NCBI GenBank assembly: GCA_963726105.1 | Contig: CAVSBJ010000026.1 | Span: forward strand, 372,001-436,000 | DNA length: 64,000 nt | Source of the DNA: Roseiarcus sp963726105 | GTDB taxonomy: Bacteria; Pseudomonadota; Alphaproteobacteria; Rhizobiales; Beijerinckiaceae | Direction of reading: 5' to 3' | Part shown: one piece after another, positions 26,405-35,272 of the stretch | Layout: each line of letters begins with the position of its first letter | How positions within the stretch are numbered: position 1 is the first letter of the stretch | The notes under the pieces: model-generated | What the model was told of the DNA's origin: nothing | Seen by the model: only the letters and a program-made list of their open reading frames with translations | The model's database searches: none | Made by a program: the position numbers and the translations under genes

Positions 26405-27964
26405 ATGCCGATTCTGTCGTCGCTCGGCCACGTCTCAAGGCTGACGCGCGCTGCTTTTGTGTTTGCCCGAGAAGGGGCGTTCGTCGGCGTCGACCCAGTG
26501 CCTCTGCCCCCGGTGCTGAGGCCGCCGCTCGCGTTGGCCAACTTGATTGCGAAACGCGACGGCGATGGCTTGGCGGGTCTATCCCGGGCGATCGATCGAT
26601 TGGGGCCGTCCTACGTCAAGCTTGGGCAGTTCCTTTCGACGCGTCCGGACATCGTCGGCGGTAAGGTCGCCATTGAGCTCGAGCAACTCCAGGACCGCGT
26701 CGCGCCGATGAGCCGCGAAATGGCGGTCGCCATCGTCGAGGCGTCGTTCGGCATGAAGATCGAGTCGCTGTTCGAGAGTTTTGGCGAGCCGGTCGCGGCA
26801 GCTTCAATCGCTCAGGTCCATCGCGCCGAGGTGAAGACCGACGAAGGCGTTCGGCCCGTCGCCGTGAAAGTGTTGCGTGCCGGAACGGAAAGGCGATTTG
26901 CGCGCGACCTTTCCGATATGGCCTTCGCCGCGCGCTTCGCCGAGAGCCTCGCTCCGGAGTTTCGCCGCCTGCGGCTCGCTCAGGTTGTCGACACGCTCGC
27001 GCGCTCGGTGCGGATGGAAATGGATTTCCGGCTCGAAGCGGCCGCGGCGTCGGAATTCGTAGAAAACTCGAGGGAGGACCCCGACGTTCGAGCGCCCGTG
27101 GTGGACTGGACCCGCACCACTCGTGAAGTGATGACGATGGAATGGATAGACGGTGTCCCTCTGGCCGATCCGGACCGGCTGAGCGAGCTTGGATTTGATC
27201 CTCGCGCACTCGCGCGCACCCTCATCCAGGCGTTCCTGCGCACCGCGCTGCGCGACGGATTCTTCCACGCCGACATGCATCAGGGCAATTTCTTCGTCGA
27301 CAGGGAGGGGCGTATCGTCGCCGTCGATTTCGGCATCATGGGCCGGCTGGGGCGGAAGGAGCGTCGTTTTCTGGCCGAAATCCTCTACGGCTTCATTCGC
27401 CGAGACTACCTGCGGGTCGCGGAGGTCCATTTCGAGGCAGGCTACGTCCCTCACACGTATCGGGTCGAAGATTTCGCGCAGGCTCTCCGGGCGATCGGTG
27501 AACCGATCCACTCACGCACCGCCGATCAGATTTCGATGGCGAAGGTCTTGACGCTCTTGTTCGAAATCACCTCCCTGTTCGAGATGACTACCCGAATCGA
27601 ACTGGTGATGCTGCAGAAAACCATGGTCGTCGTCGAAGGCGTGGCGCGAAAACTCGACCCTCAGCTCAACATGTGGTCGACCGCCGAGCCCGTAGTGGGC
27701 GCCTGGATTGCGGGCAACCTCGGCCCGGTAGGTCGTATCGAAGACGCCCGTCGGGCCCTTTCCTTCCTCGCCGGTATCCTCGGCGACGGGCCGCGCCGCC
27801 TCGAGCAAATCGCCGACAAACTCGCGGCGAGACTTGAGGCGGATAGCGAAAGGGAAATCGCGAAAATCGTTCCGGAACTCACGATGCGGTTGGGGTTTAC
27901 CTTTGTTCTAACTGGATTTTTGTTGGCGCTCCTGATGATGGCGGCGTACCGATGGATGCTGTAA
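26405..27964 (+). CDS. ubiB: UbiB, ABC1-family atypical kinase for ubiquinone synthesis
   Basis: A 519-residue protein. UbiB marks are the KxGQ motif in YVKLGQFLSTRPDIV, the Ala-rich loop PVAAASIAQVHRAE, the lysine in VAVKVLR, HADMHQGNFFVD and VDFGIMGRLG. A C-terminal hydrophobic helix (GFTFVLTGFLLALLMMAA) anchors it to the membrane. It supports coenzyme Q biosynthesis through ATPase activity. It forms an operon with ubiE. Confidence 0.95.
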   Translation: MPILSSLGHVSRLTRAAFVFAREGAFVGVDPVPLPPVLRPPLALANLIAKRDGDGLAGLSRAIDRLGPSYVKLGQFLSTRPDIVGGKVAIELEQLQDRVAPMSREMAVAIVEASFGMKIESLFESFGEPVAAASIAQVHRAEVKTDEGVRPVAVKVLRAGTERRFARDLSDMAFAARFAESLAPEFRRLRLAQVVDTLARSVRMEMDFRLEAAAASEFVENSREDPDVRAPVVDWTRTTREVMTMEWIDGVPLADPDRLSELGFDPRALARTLIQAFLRTALRDGFFHADMHQGNFFVDREGRIVAVDFGIMGRLGRKERRFLAEILYGFIRRDYLRVAEVHFEAGYVPHTYRVEDFAQALRAIGEPIHSRTADQISMAKVLTLLFEITSLFEMTTRIELVMLQKTMVVVEGVARKLDPQLNMWSTAEPVVGAWIAGNLGPVGRIEDARRALSFLAGILGDGPRRLEQIADKLAARLEADSEREIAKIVPELTMRLGFTFVLTGFLLALLMMAAYRWML

Positions 27965-28326
27965 GTCAGCGAACCTCTGTGCGGCGCCCGGGTTCTGTGA
28001 CAAGGCGAGCGGCGAGGCCGCCGGGGTGCAGGAAGTGGCTGACCGCATCCAGGCGGCGGGGGCCGTCCGGCGCGGCTCCGCGTCCCCCAAACCACCCGCT
28101 ACAGTCGCGCGCCGGGAATACCACAATTGTGATAATTGCCATTTCGTAAATGTTTGTGGCATTCCTCTGTTAGCACTGGTGGCATTAGAAAACGGTTTAC
28201 CTAACGACGGACCGAAGCATAGCAAGCGGATGGAGCCGCGAATGGACATTTCATCCTTAGTCTCCTTGACTTCCTCTGCGTCAGGAGCTGATCCAGAGCC
28301 CAGCGAGTTAGCGTAGGTTATCGCGA
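27965..28326. other. Intergenic region before coaBC
   Basis: A 362-base gap without a supported gene. The first half is GC-rich. The part from about 28120 to 28200 is notably AT-rich and probably holds the promoter for the coaBC-dut unit. No specific motif is claimed. Confidence 0.5.
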
Positions 28327-29586
28327 ATGAGTGGTATCCCGCTATCGCGCGCCCGTATTCTCCTGATCATAAGTGGTGGAATTGCGGCGTACAAATCGCT
28401 AGAGTTGATTCGGCGGCTCAAAGACCGCGGCGCGACGGTTCGCGTCGTCATGACCTCAGCTGCACAACAGTTTATTTCCCCGCTTTCCGCCGCCACGCTC
28501 AGCGGACAGGCCGTCCGCGACGATCTGTTTAGCCTGACGGACGAAGCGGCGATCGGCCATATCGAGTTATCGCGCGCCGCCGACCTCATCGTTATCGCGC
28601 CGGCAAGCGCGAATATGCTGGCCCGCATGGCTGCCGGTATCGCGGATGATATGGCGACGACCGTATTGCTTGCGACCGACAAACGCGTGCTTGCCGCCCC
28701 GGCGATGAATGTCAGGATGTGGCTGCACCCCGCGACCCGCCGCAACCTGGAGCGCCTCACCGGCGACGGCGTTCTGATGGTCGGCCCCGACACGGGGCCG
28801 ATGGCGTGCGGCGAATTTGGTCCTGGCCGCATGGCCGAGCCGGCGGCGATCGCTGAGGCGATCGAGGCGGCGTTGGCCGCCGACGCGGCGCCCAGTCCTT
28901 CACTCCAAGGTCGGCCGATTGATTCGGGTCCGCTTTGTGGACGGCATGTGATTGTCACTTCGGGACCGACTTACGAGCCGATTGACCCCGTCCGATTCCT
29001 CGGAAACCGATCTTCTGGCCGTCAGGGACATGCAATTGCGCAAGCTGCGGTTGGCGCTGGCGCAAGGGTAACGCTGGTTACCGGCCCCGTAGGATTGTCT
29101 GATCCGACCGGCGCCGAAGTCGTTCATGTCGGTTCGGCGCGCGATATGCGGGAAGCGGTCGAAGCCGCGCTCCCCGCCGACGCGTTCATTGCCGCCGCGG
29201 CGGTCGCCGATTGGCGCGCGGAAAACGTCGCTAATCAAAAGATCAAAAAGAACGCCAAGGGCTCTCCAACGCTTACCTTGGTCGAGAATCCCGATATTCT
29301 TGCGGAGGTCGCAAAGAAAACCATAATGCGACCGGCAGTTGTAATAGGCTTCGCTGCCGAAACTGAAAATATTACGGCGAACGCCATGGCCAAGTTACAG
29401 CGCAAGAGTTGCGACTTGATCATCGCCAATAGTGTAGCGGAAGGATCGTCGACATTTGGCGGCGAAACCAATCAGGTCCAGGTGATCGATGCGCGCGGGG
29501 TCGAATCGTGGCCGCCGATGACGAAAGCCGAAGTTGCAAACGGCATTGTTCGCCGCCTCGCCGTTGAATTGACGATGCGGCAATGA
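28327..29586 (+). CDS. coaBC: Bifunctional phosphopantothenoylcysteine decarboxylase/synthetase
   Basis: A 419-residue protein. The N-terminal CoaC flavoprotein domain has ILLIISGGIAAYKSLELIRR, the catalytic His region EAAIGHIELSRAADLIVIAPAS and PAMNVRMW, with a CGEFGPGRMAEP lid. The C-terminal CoaB domain has VTSGPTYEPIDPVRFLGNRS and the lysine stretch KIKKNAKG. It makes 4'-phosphopantetheine from phosphopantothenate and cysteine for coenzyme A. Its stop overlaps the dut start by ATGA. Confidence 0.95.
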   Translation: MSGIPLSRARILLIISGGIAAYKSLELIRRLKDRGATVRVVMTSAAQQFISPLSAATLSGQAVRDDLFSLTDEAAIGHIELSRAADLIVIAPASANMLARMAAGIADDMATTVLLATDKRVLAAPAMNVRMWLHPATRRNLERLTGDGVLMVGPDTGPMACGEFGPGRMAEPAAIAEAIEAALAADAAPSPSLQGRPIDSGPLCGRHVIVTSGPTYEPIDPVRFLGNRSSGRQGHAIAQAAVGAGARVTLVTGPVGLSDPTGAEVVHVGSARDMREAVEAALPADAFIAAAAVADWRAENVANQKIKKNAKGSPTLTLVENPDILAEVAKKTIMRPAVVIGFAAETENITANAMAKLQRKSCDLIIANSVAEGSSTFGGETNQVQVIDARGVESWPPMTKAEVANGIVRRLAVELTMRQ

Positions 29587-30038
29587 TCACGATTGGTTAC
29601 CATCGATTACCACATAGTGAGGGGTTGCAATTGCCCGCCTATGCGAGCGAGGATGCCTCCGGGATGGATCTCGTGGCGGCCCTTCCAGCGGGCGAAGAGG
29701 TTGTCATGGCCCCCGGATCGCGGGCGTTAATCGCGACTGGGATGGTTATCGAACTGCCAAAGGGATTTGAAGCGCAGATCCGGCCTCGATCAGGGTTGGC
29801 TCTGAAGGATGGGGTGACGGTCCTCAACAGTCCGGGGACGATCGACGCTGATTATCGCGGCGAAATTGGTGTCATACTCGTCAATTTTGGGGATAAGCCC
29901 TTTGTCGTGCGGCGTGGCGCGCGAATAGCGCAACTCGTCGTTTGCTCTGTGGAACGTGTCGTTCTGATTTCGGGCGAGCGTCTCACTTCGAGTGTCCGTG
30001 GCTCAAATGGATTCGGTTCCACTGGGCGCTCACAGTAG
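29583..30038 (+). CDS. dut: Deoxyuridine 5'-triphosphate nucleotidohydrolase
   Basis: A 151-residue dUTPase. The motifs are SGMDLVAA (1), RSGLALKDGVTVLNSPGTID (2 and 3 joined), EIGVILVNFG (4) and the C-terminal GSNGFGSTGR (5). It hydrolyses dUTP to dUMP, keeping uracil out of DNA. It is translationally coupled to coaBC, as in many proteobacteria. Confidence 0.95.
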   Translation: MITIGYHRLPHSEGLQLPAYASEDASGMDLVAALPAGEEVVMAPGSRALIATGMVIELPKGFEAQIRPRSGLALKDGVTVLNSPGTIDADYRGEIGVILVNFGDKPFVVRRGARIAQLVVCSVERVVLISGERLTSSVRGSNGFGSTGRSQ

Positions 30039-30048
30039 GAGGTATGAT

Positions 30049-30501
30049 ATGAACTTATTGTCGCGACGGAGCGTTCTTGCCATCGCCGCCGTTGTCGATG
30101 TCGCGTTGCATTCGCGCTCGGCGCCGGTTGCGGCCAAAGCCTTGGCCGCGCGTCATAAATTGCCCCCCCGTCACCTGGAGACGTTGCTCCAGGGCCTGGT
30201 CCACGCCAAGATCCTCAAAGGCGTGCGCGGGCCGCGAGGCGGCTATGAGCTCGCACGCGAGCGCCGGCGCATCACCGTGGGCGAGATCGTGCGTACCGCG
30301 ATGTCGTTGAGCACCGCCGATCCTGAAGATCTCGGGTCAAACTCGGTGCTGCTCGAGCGGGTCATTGATCCGGCCGTACGTAGGGCGGGCGAAACCTTTC
30401 TCGCCAACCTCGACGCGATCACGGTCGAACAGATGTGCGACGCCGCCGAGAAGACGCATGTGCTCGACGACGAGAAAGTCAGCGGCGATTTCGCCATCTG
30501 A
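30049..30501 (+). CDS. Rrf2-family transcriptional regulator, CysK-linked
   Basis: The start is the ATG at 30049 with AGGAGG seven bases upstream; 150 residues. The N-terminal winged helix (VAAKALAARHKLPPRHLETL, with ILKGVRGPRGGYELARERRR) is typical of Rrf2 proteins. The three-cysteine cluster of IscR/NsrR is missing, with only one Cys near the end, so it probably does not hold an iron-sulfur centre. The adjacency to cysK suggests a CymR-like role in cysteine metabolism, which is inference. Confidence 0.85.
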   Translation: MNLLSRRSVLAIAAVVDVALHSRSAPVAAKALAARHKLPPRHLETLLQGLVHAKILKGVRGPRGGYELARERRRITVGEIVRTAMSLSTADPEDLGSNSVLLERVIDPAVRRAGETFLANLDAITVEQMCDAAEKTHVLDDEKVSGDFAI

Positions 30502-30602
30502 CCCGGTGATTTGCGGCGTTGTATAGTTGTTTGCCGTATAAAGTGTTACTGTCGGGCCGCGCTTAACCGCGCGGTCCGACGGACATTTTGGAGTGACGGC
30601 CA

Positions 30603-31577
30603 ATGACGGATGCAGGCGCTGCGCGGCGAACACCCGGTCGCGGGCAGATTTATGGGTCGATCACCGAGACGATCGGCGATACGCCCCTCGTTAGGATGGA
30701 CCGAATCGGCAAGGAGAAGGGCGTTGTCGCCCGTCTCGTCGCCAAGCTCGAATTCTTCAATCCGATCTCCAGCGTCAAGGACCGCATCGGCGTTTCGATG
30801 ATCGATGCGCTCGAGGCGCAGGGAAAGATGTCGCCCGGGCGTGGCGTTCTCGTCGAGCCGACCTCCGGCAATACCGGAATTGGGCTCGCTTTCGTTGCGG
30901 CCGCGCGCGGCTATCGGCTGATTCTGGTGATGCCCGAATCCATGTCGGTCGAGCGGCGCAAGATGCTGGCCCTGCTCGGGGCGGAATTGGTTCTCACGCC
31001 CGCCGCGCAGGGCATGAAAGGCGCAATCGCCAAAGCGAAGGAAATTATCGAGGCGACGCCAGGCGCCGTCATGCCGCAGCAGTTCGAAAACCCCGCCAAC
31101 CCGGACATTCACCGTCGCACCACAGCGGAGGAGATCTGGAACGACACCCACGGCGAGGTCGACATTGTCGTGTCGGGCGTCGGCACCGGCGGGACGATTA
31201 CCGGCGTCGGCGAGGTTCTGAAGGCGCGCAAGCCGAGTGTGCGCATGGTCGCGGTCGAACCGGAGGATTCAGCTGTGCTCTCGGGTGGAGCGCCGGGGCC
31301 CCACAAGATTCAGGGCATCGGCGCCGGCTTCGTTCCCGCCATTCTCGACCGAAGCGTGATCGACGAGATCGTCGTCGTCGGGAATCAGACCGCGTTCGAC
31401 ACCGCGCGACTGGTTGCGCGCATCGAAGGCATACCCGTCGGCATTTCCTCGGGGGCCGCCGTCGCCGCCGCGATTGACGTCGGTCGCCGCCCCGAAAATG
31501 CGGGCAAGACCATCGTGATCATCATCCCGTCGTTCGCCGAGCGCTACCTGTCGACCGCGCTGTTCGAAGGGCTCTGA
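30603..31577 (+). CDS. cysK: Cysteine synthase A
   Basis: A 324-residue PLP enzyme of the O-acetylserine sulfhydrylase group. Seen are the PLP lysine in NPISSVKDRIGVSMID, the substrate loop PTSGNTGIGLAFVAA, the phosphate-binding GVGTGGTITGVGEVL and the C-terminal GISSGAAVAAA. It makes cysteine from O-acetylserine and sulfide. A GGAGTGA ribosome site precedes the ATG. Confidence 0.95.
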   Translation: MTDAGAARRTPGRGQIYGSITETIGDTPLVRMDRIGKEKGVVARLVAKLEFFNPISSVKDRIGVSMIDALEAQGKMSPGRGVLVEPTSGNTGIGLAFVAAARGYRLILVMPESMSVERRKMLALLGAELVLTPAAQGMKGAIAKAKEIIEATPGAVMPQQFENPANPDIHRRTTAEEIWNDTHGEVDIVVSGVGTGGTITGVGEVLKARKPSVRMVAVEPEDSAVLSGGAPGPHKIQGIGAGFVPAILDRSVIDEIVVVGNQTAFDTARLVARIEGIPVGISSGAAVAAAIDVGRRPENAGKTIVIIIPSFAERYLSTALFEGL

Positions 31578-31693
31578 GCGCCACTCGCCGGCGGAGGCGA
31601 GGCGGACCTATCGTCCCTCAGCAAGATCCAGGCGCCGTGAGAGGAACGCGCGGGCTTGCATCCACGCGCTTCCCTTGCGTTCGCCCGATCGGC

Positions 31694-32050
31694 CTAGTGG
31701 TGGAAGCCGCCGCCGTGAAACCCGCCGCCGTGAAACCCGCCATGGAAGCCGCCGCCATGGAAACCGCCGCCATAGAACCCACCGCCATGAAAGCCGCCGC
31801 CATGGAAACCGCCGCGATAATAGCCTGCGCGCCGGTAGATCCCGCCATAACCGCCGTAACCGCCATAGCCATATCCGCCATACCCGCCGTAATAGCCGCC
31901 GTACCACGGGTATGCGCCATACCCGCCATACCCGCCATACCCCCCATAATAGTCGCCGTAACCGGGGTAGACCCCGGTCGCATCACAACCGGCAAGCGAG
32001 ACCGCAAGCGCCGCGACGACTGCACTCAGAACAACCCGACTGCGAACCAT
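31694..32050 (-). CDS. Gly/Tyr/His-rich lipoprotein
   Basis: A 118-residue protein. Residues 1-22 form a lipoprotein signal ending in the lipobox LAGC. Residues about 28-70 are repeats of GGYGGY and similar. Residues about 75-118 are repeats of GGGFH/GGGFY, ending in GGFHH. The His-rich repeats could bind metals and the Gly/Tyr part could be a flexible surface filament; both are inference. The base repeats on the DNA follow the codons. It stands alone between cysK and the thioesterase on the opposite strand. Confidence 0.8.
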   Translation of the reverse strand: MVRSRVVLSAVVAALAVSLAGCDATGVYPGYGDYYGGYGGYGGYGAYPWYGGYYGGYGGYGYGGYGGYGGIYRRAGYYRGGFHGGGFHGGGFYGGGFHGGGFHGGFHGGGFHGGGFHH

Positions 32051-32396
32051 GGCTTCTCTCCTTCGCCGACCTGATCGCCGCCGAGTCTGCTTTCACCCCT
32101 GGCGGCGCAGGCGATGAACCGTGAGCAATGGTCGAACGTTCCTTAATTCCTGTGGAACATCAGCGCGCAGGCGCGCTGCTCGTTTCGCTTGCCGGATCCG
32201 CCGCGCGGGTCGAAATGAGCATCGACAGTGTATTGGAACGCTGTTCCCGGACAACCAACGCCACGGTCATAGCGAGGCCCGTCGCCGGCGCGGCAAAATT
32301 CCAAGGTCGCGCAACTCAAACCCCCTGTGTGGCGTCGCCCCAGTCGATGCTATGCCGAGACGCGACAAACCGCCAGTGTTTGGACGGGGGAGGCGC

Positions 32397-32795
32397 ATGT
32401 CGCTGATCGACCGCATCAACGCCAATCCGCTGCCATTCGCGCAATTGCTCGGGATCGAGTTCGTGAGCGCGGAAACGGATTCCCTTGTCGCGCGAATGCT
32501 GATTCGGCCGGACCTTTGCACGATCGGCGGCGTCGCTCATGGCGGGGCGATCATGAGCTTCGCCGACACCCTGGGCGCCGCGGCCGCCTTTATCAACCTG
32601 CCTGCCGACGCCAAGGGGACAACGACGATCGAGAGCAAGACCAATTTCGTCACTTCGGCGCCGGACGGTTCGACGGTGATCGGCCATGCCAGCGTCATCC
32701 ATCGCGGCAGAAGAACCCAGATCTGGCAGACCCGGGTGGCGACGGAAGGGGCGAAGTTGGTCGCGCTCGTCGTGCAGACGCAGATGAACCTCTGA
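32397..32795 (+). CDS. PaaI-family hotdog thioesterase
   Basis: The start is the ATG at 32397, after GGGGGAGG; 132 residues. The hotdog fold shows LLGIEFVSAETDSLVARM, CTIGGVAHGGAIMSFADTLG with the HGG active-site loop, and TTTIESKTNFVTSAP. Such enzymes hydrolyse acyl- or aryl-CoA thioesters; the substrate is not predictable. It is followed by a repeat-rich gap. Confidence 0.85.
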   Translation: MSLIDRINANPLPFAQLLGIEFVSAETDSLVARMLIRPDLCTIGGVAHGGAIMSFADTLGAAAAFINLPADAKGTTTIESKTNFVTSAPDGSTVIGHASVIHRGRRTQIWQTRVATEGAKLVALVVQTQMNL

Positions 32796-32814
32796 CGCGC
32801 TCCTCAGCGCCAAA

Positions 32815-32907
32815 TAAATCCAAGCAAATCCAAAGGAATCCAAGGAAAAAAGCTTGGATTTCCTTGGATTCCTTTGGCGGAATCGGGACTTTTCAATGGG
32901 TTACGCT
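32815..32907. repeat. Dispersed AATCCAAGG repeat with 18-bp inverted arms
   Basis: Positions 32830-32877 form a perfect inverted repeat: 18-bp arms beginning CCAAAGGAATCC, with a 12-base loop that contains TTGGAT. Copies of AATCCAAG occur before it. TTTTCAATGGGTTAC at 32893-32907 is the exact reverse complement of 19987-20001. It lies in the 32796-33718 gap, immediately after the thioesterase gene. Confidence 0.75.
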
Positions 32908-33333
32908 GAATCCAAATAAAAAATTCCGCCTGGTTTCCAGCCCCACTATTTACAATATGGGTAAGTGATATTTCTTCGTTCCACAAGCGGGCGAGCGATG
33001 CGGAAGTTCGGTTTCGCGCCTCCTTGACTTATACCACCAGTTTCGACTTTACGCAATCGATCGATGAAGTATTCCGCCAAACGGCAATTCGCCCCCCGGA
33101 GCGCTCCCCCTTTAATACGTGCGCATTTTCGGTCGTTTTTGGCGCTTTAGGCCCCCATCGACAGCCGGAATCACGCCCGATCCAGCCAAAATCGAGGGCT
33201 TTTTGAACGACGTCGACCCGCTCTCGCGGCAATCCCTGTCACAATCGCGTGACGGTCGCGGGCGTCGATTGTTTTGCCGCCGGGAATGAGACAGCGTGGC
33301 TCGGCTCGACCCCCCTTTGACGAGGCCAAGCTG

Positions 33334-33530
33334 ATGGCTTTCAGGATTGCTTTGGCCGCCGGTTGCATCCTGGCCGGCGCTCGCGGCCGAGCCGGTTCGC
33401 ATCGGCGGACCGCGGGCAAAGCGAGCAATATGGCGTCGGCCACAATCATCCGCATACGCCGATGCAGATCGTGGGTGTCCGGAACGGGAAGCCGGGCGTG
33501 ATCGCGCAGGTTGGCGGCGGAACACGATAG
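33334..33530 (+). pseudogene. Possible broken small secreted protein
   Basis: From the ATG at 33334 the frame reads MAFRIALAAGCILAGA, a good signal-peptide start, then loses sense. A different frame closer to the end reads SEQYGVGHNHPHTPMQIVGV with NGKPGVIAQVGGGTR and a stop at 33528-33530, which looks protein-like. One indel near 33390 would join them. The support is composition only. The rest of the 32908-33718 gap has nothing I can assign. Confidence 0.25.
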
Positions 33531-33718
33531 GGGCGCCAATGTCGTTCGGCGGCCAGAATCGACAGTTTCGACTCATTCCCCGGCAAACAGGGCGCGCTAA
33601 TAGGCCCCGGGGACCGGAGCGAGGCTGCCCGCTCCCGCCGGCTCGTGTATACGCTCGGTGAGGCAGAATCAGACGACAATCGCGTGAAAACCCGCGATCC
33701 GGGGCCGGAGGGCGCGCC

Positions 33719-35113
33719 ATGAGCAGACTGGGATGCGGGATCGGCCTTTTGGCCCTGATGATGGGCGCCGCGTCGGCCGACGCGCAGAGCGTGACCAACA
33801 TGGCCGCCCTCAGGGGCCTGGCGCCGGTCTCCGCTCTTTCCAACACGATGGATGGCAAGGCGGCGCTCGCCTCCAACTTCACCGTCACCGGCGGAATTCA
33901 GACCGGCGCCATTCGCCAATCCACCCTGTTGCCGTTTGCCGAACAACAGCAGCAGGCTTTGCGCGACGCCTTTATTACCGACGGCAATCTCACCCAGCTC
34001 GCGGACGGATTCGGCACAACCCTGGGCGCCGCCTATGCGGCGCGCGCGCATTATCTCGATCGCGAGCGCTTCACCAGCGTCTCGAACGCCGTGGCCGACG
34101 TGATCGCTTACGCCAACTCGACATCGGGGTCGGATTCAAACGCCGGCAAATATTTCTTCGCCAACGGCACGACAAACGGCAAGAAGCCGGCCTCCGACGA
34201 GGCGATGGCCATCTTCAAAGACGCCGACGGCGCGCCCGATCCATTTGGCCGCGCCTACGATCGCCCGGCCGGAACGCCCGGCGCCGACGCATACGGAAAT
34301 TCTCGTCCGTTTCAGACCGAGCCGACGACCGTGCCAATCGTGGGGCCGGACTATTTCAATGTCCCGGCTGGCAATGAAGTCTACAACCGCGGGCCGATCA
34401 TGAACCTGATCAACAGCCCATCCTTCCCGAGCGGGCATACGACCTATGGCTACATGGGTTCGCTGCTGCTCGCCGTCCTCGTGCCCGATCGCTATCAGGA
34501 GATGGTCGTGCGCGGCGCCGAATATGGCAACGACCGCATCATCCTGGGCGCGCATTACGCCATGGACGTGCTGGGCGGACGAACCGTCGCGGCCTACGAT
34601 CTTGCGCATCTGCTCGCCAATGATCCCGCCTATATCGGCCGTCCGCTGACGGATTTCGCCAGGGCGACGGCCATGTCCGCGCCCCGAGTTCCGGAGACGA
34701 TCGGCGACTTCAGGGCGGCGGTCGCGAACGCGCGAACCGACCTCACGAAGGCGCTCGAGGCGGCCTGCGGCGACACGATCGCCGCTTGCGCGCGACAGGA
34801 CACCGGGCGCTTCAACGCGCCGGCGATGAACGAGGCTTTCTACGCCACGACGCAGACCTACGGCCTGGGCGTCGCGCATCCGGAGACTGCGGACAAGGTT
34901 GAGGATGTGGCCACGCTCGCGCCCGAGGCCGGTTGCCTGCTGACTGTCGCTTTCCCCAAACTCAGCCTTGAGGAAGCGAACCGGATCCTGACCGAGACGG
35001 AAGGGCCCGGCGGCGGCTTCCTCGACGACGGCTCGGCCTTCGGCGTCTATTCCAGGCTCAATCTCTACGCCGCCGCTGGCCGCGCGGCCGCGCTCTCGCG
35101 CGCCAGGCCCTGA
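33719..35113 (+). CDS. Periplasmic PAP2-family phosphatase/haloperoxidase-like protein
   Basis: A 464-residue protein with a signal peptide (MSRLGCGIGLLALMMGAASA, cleavage near DAQS). The PAP2 motifs are SPSFPSGHTTYGYMGSLLLA near residue 236 and EYGNDRIILGAHYAMDVLGG near residue 263, carrying the two catalytic histidines. The first motif is not obvious. It probably hydrolyses phosphomonoesters in the periplasm; related proteins include vanadium haloperoxidases. It is longer than simple class A acid phosphatases. Confidence 0.8.
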   Translation: MSRLGCGIGLLALMMGAASADAQSVTNMAALRGLAPVSALSNTMDGKAALASNFTVTGGIQTGAIRQSTLLPFAEQQQQALRDAFITDGNLTQLADGFGTTLGAAYAARAHYLDRERFTSVSNAVADVIAYANSTSGSDSNAGKYFFANGTTNGKKPASDEAMAIFKDADGAPDPFGRAYDRPAGTPGADAYGNSRPFQTEPTTVPIVGPDYFNVPAGNEVYNRGPIMNLINSPSFPSGHTTYGYMGSLLLAVLVPDRYQEMVVRGAEYGNDRIILGAHYAMDVLGGRTVAAYDLAHLLANDPAYIGRPLTDFARATAMSAPRVPETIGDFRAAVANARTDLTKALEAACGDTIAACARQDTGRFNAPAMNEAFYATTQTYGLGVAHPETADKVEDVATLAPEAGCLLTVAFPKLSLEEANRILTETEGPGGGFLDDGSAFGVYSRLNLYAAAGRAAALSRARP

Positions 35114-35230
35114 ACTGCTTCGCTCCTCATGCCTCAAGGAGCCCGCAAAGCGGGCGTCTCGAAGGATGATCCAATGAACGCGGACCTATGCTCAACTGGA
35201 TTGTCCTTCGAGGCCGCGGCGCCTTAGGAC
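35114..35230. repeat. Intergenic repeat, CTTCGAGACGCCC type
   Basis: Read on the minus strand it contains CATCCTTCGAGACGCCCGCT and GCGGGCTCCTTGAGGCATGA. On the + strand it contains a second GTCCTTCGAGGCCGCGGC. This is the look of a widespread dispersed repeat of alphaproteobacterial intergenic DNA. No gene is present. Confidence 0.6.
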
Positions 35231-35272
35231 GAGGCATGAGCGGCACTCCCCATTGGCGAGATCAACCGCGCC

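Noticed and set aside
30049..30501. IscR or NsrR iron-sulfur regulator
   Set aside because: The three cluster cysteines are missing.
31694..31900. CRISPR array or tandem DNA repeat
   Set aside because: The short GC-rich repeats follow codons for GGGFH and lie inside a good reading frame; spacers are absent.
31618..32025. Met/Ala-rich alternate frame beside the lipoprotein gene
   Set aside because: It is a frame shadow of the Gly-rich repeats; only the other frame has a lipobox signal.
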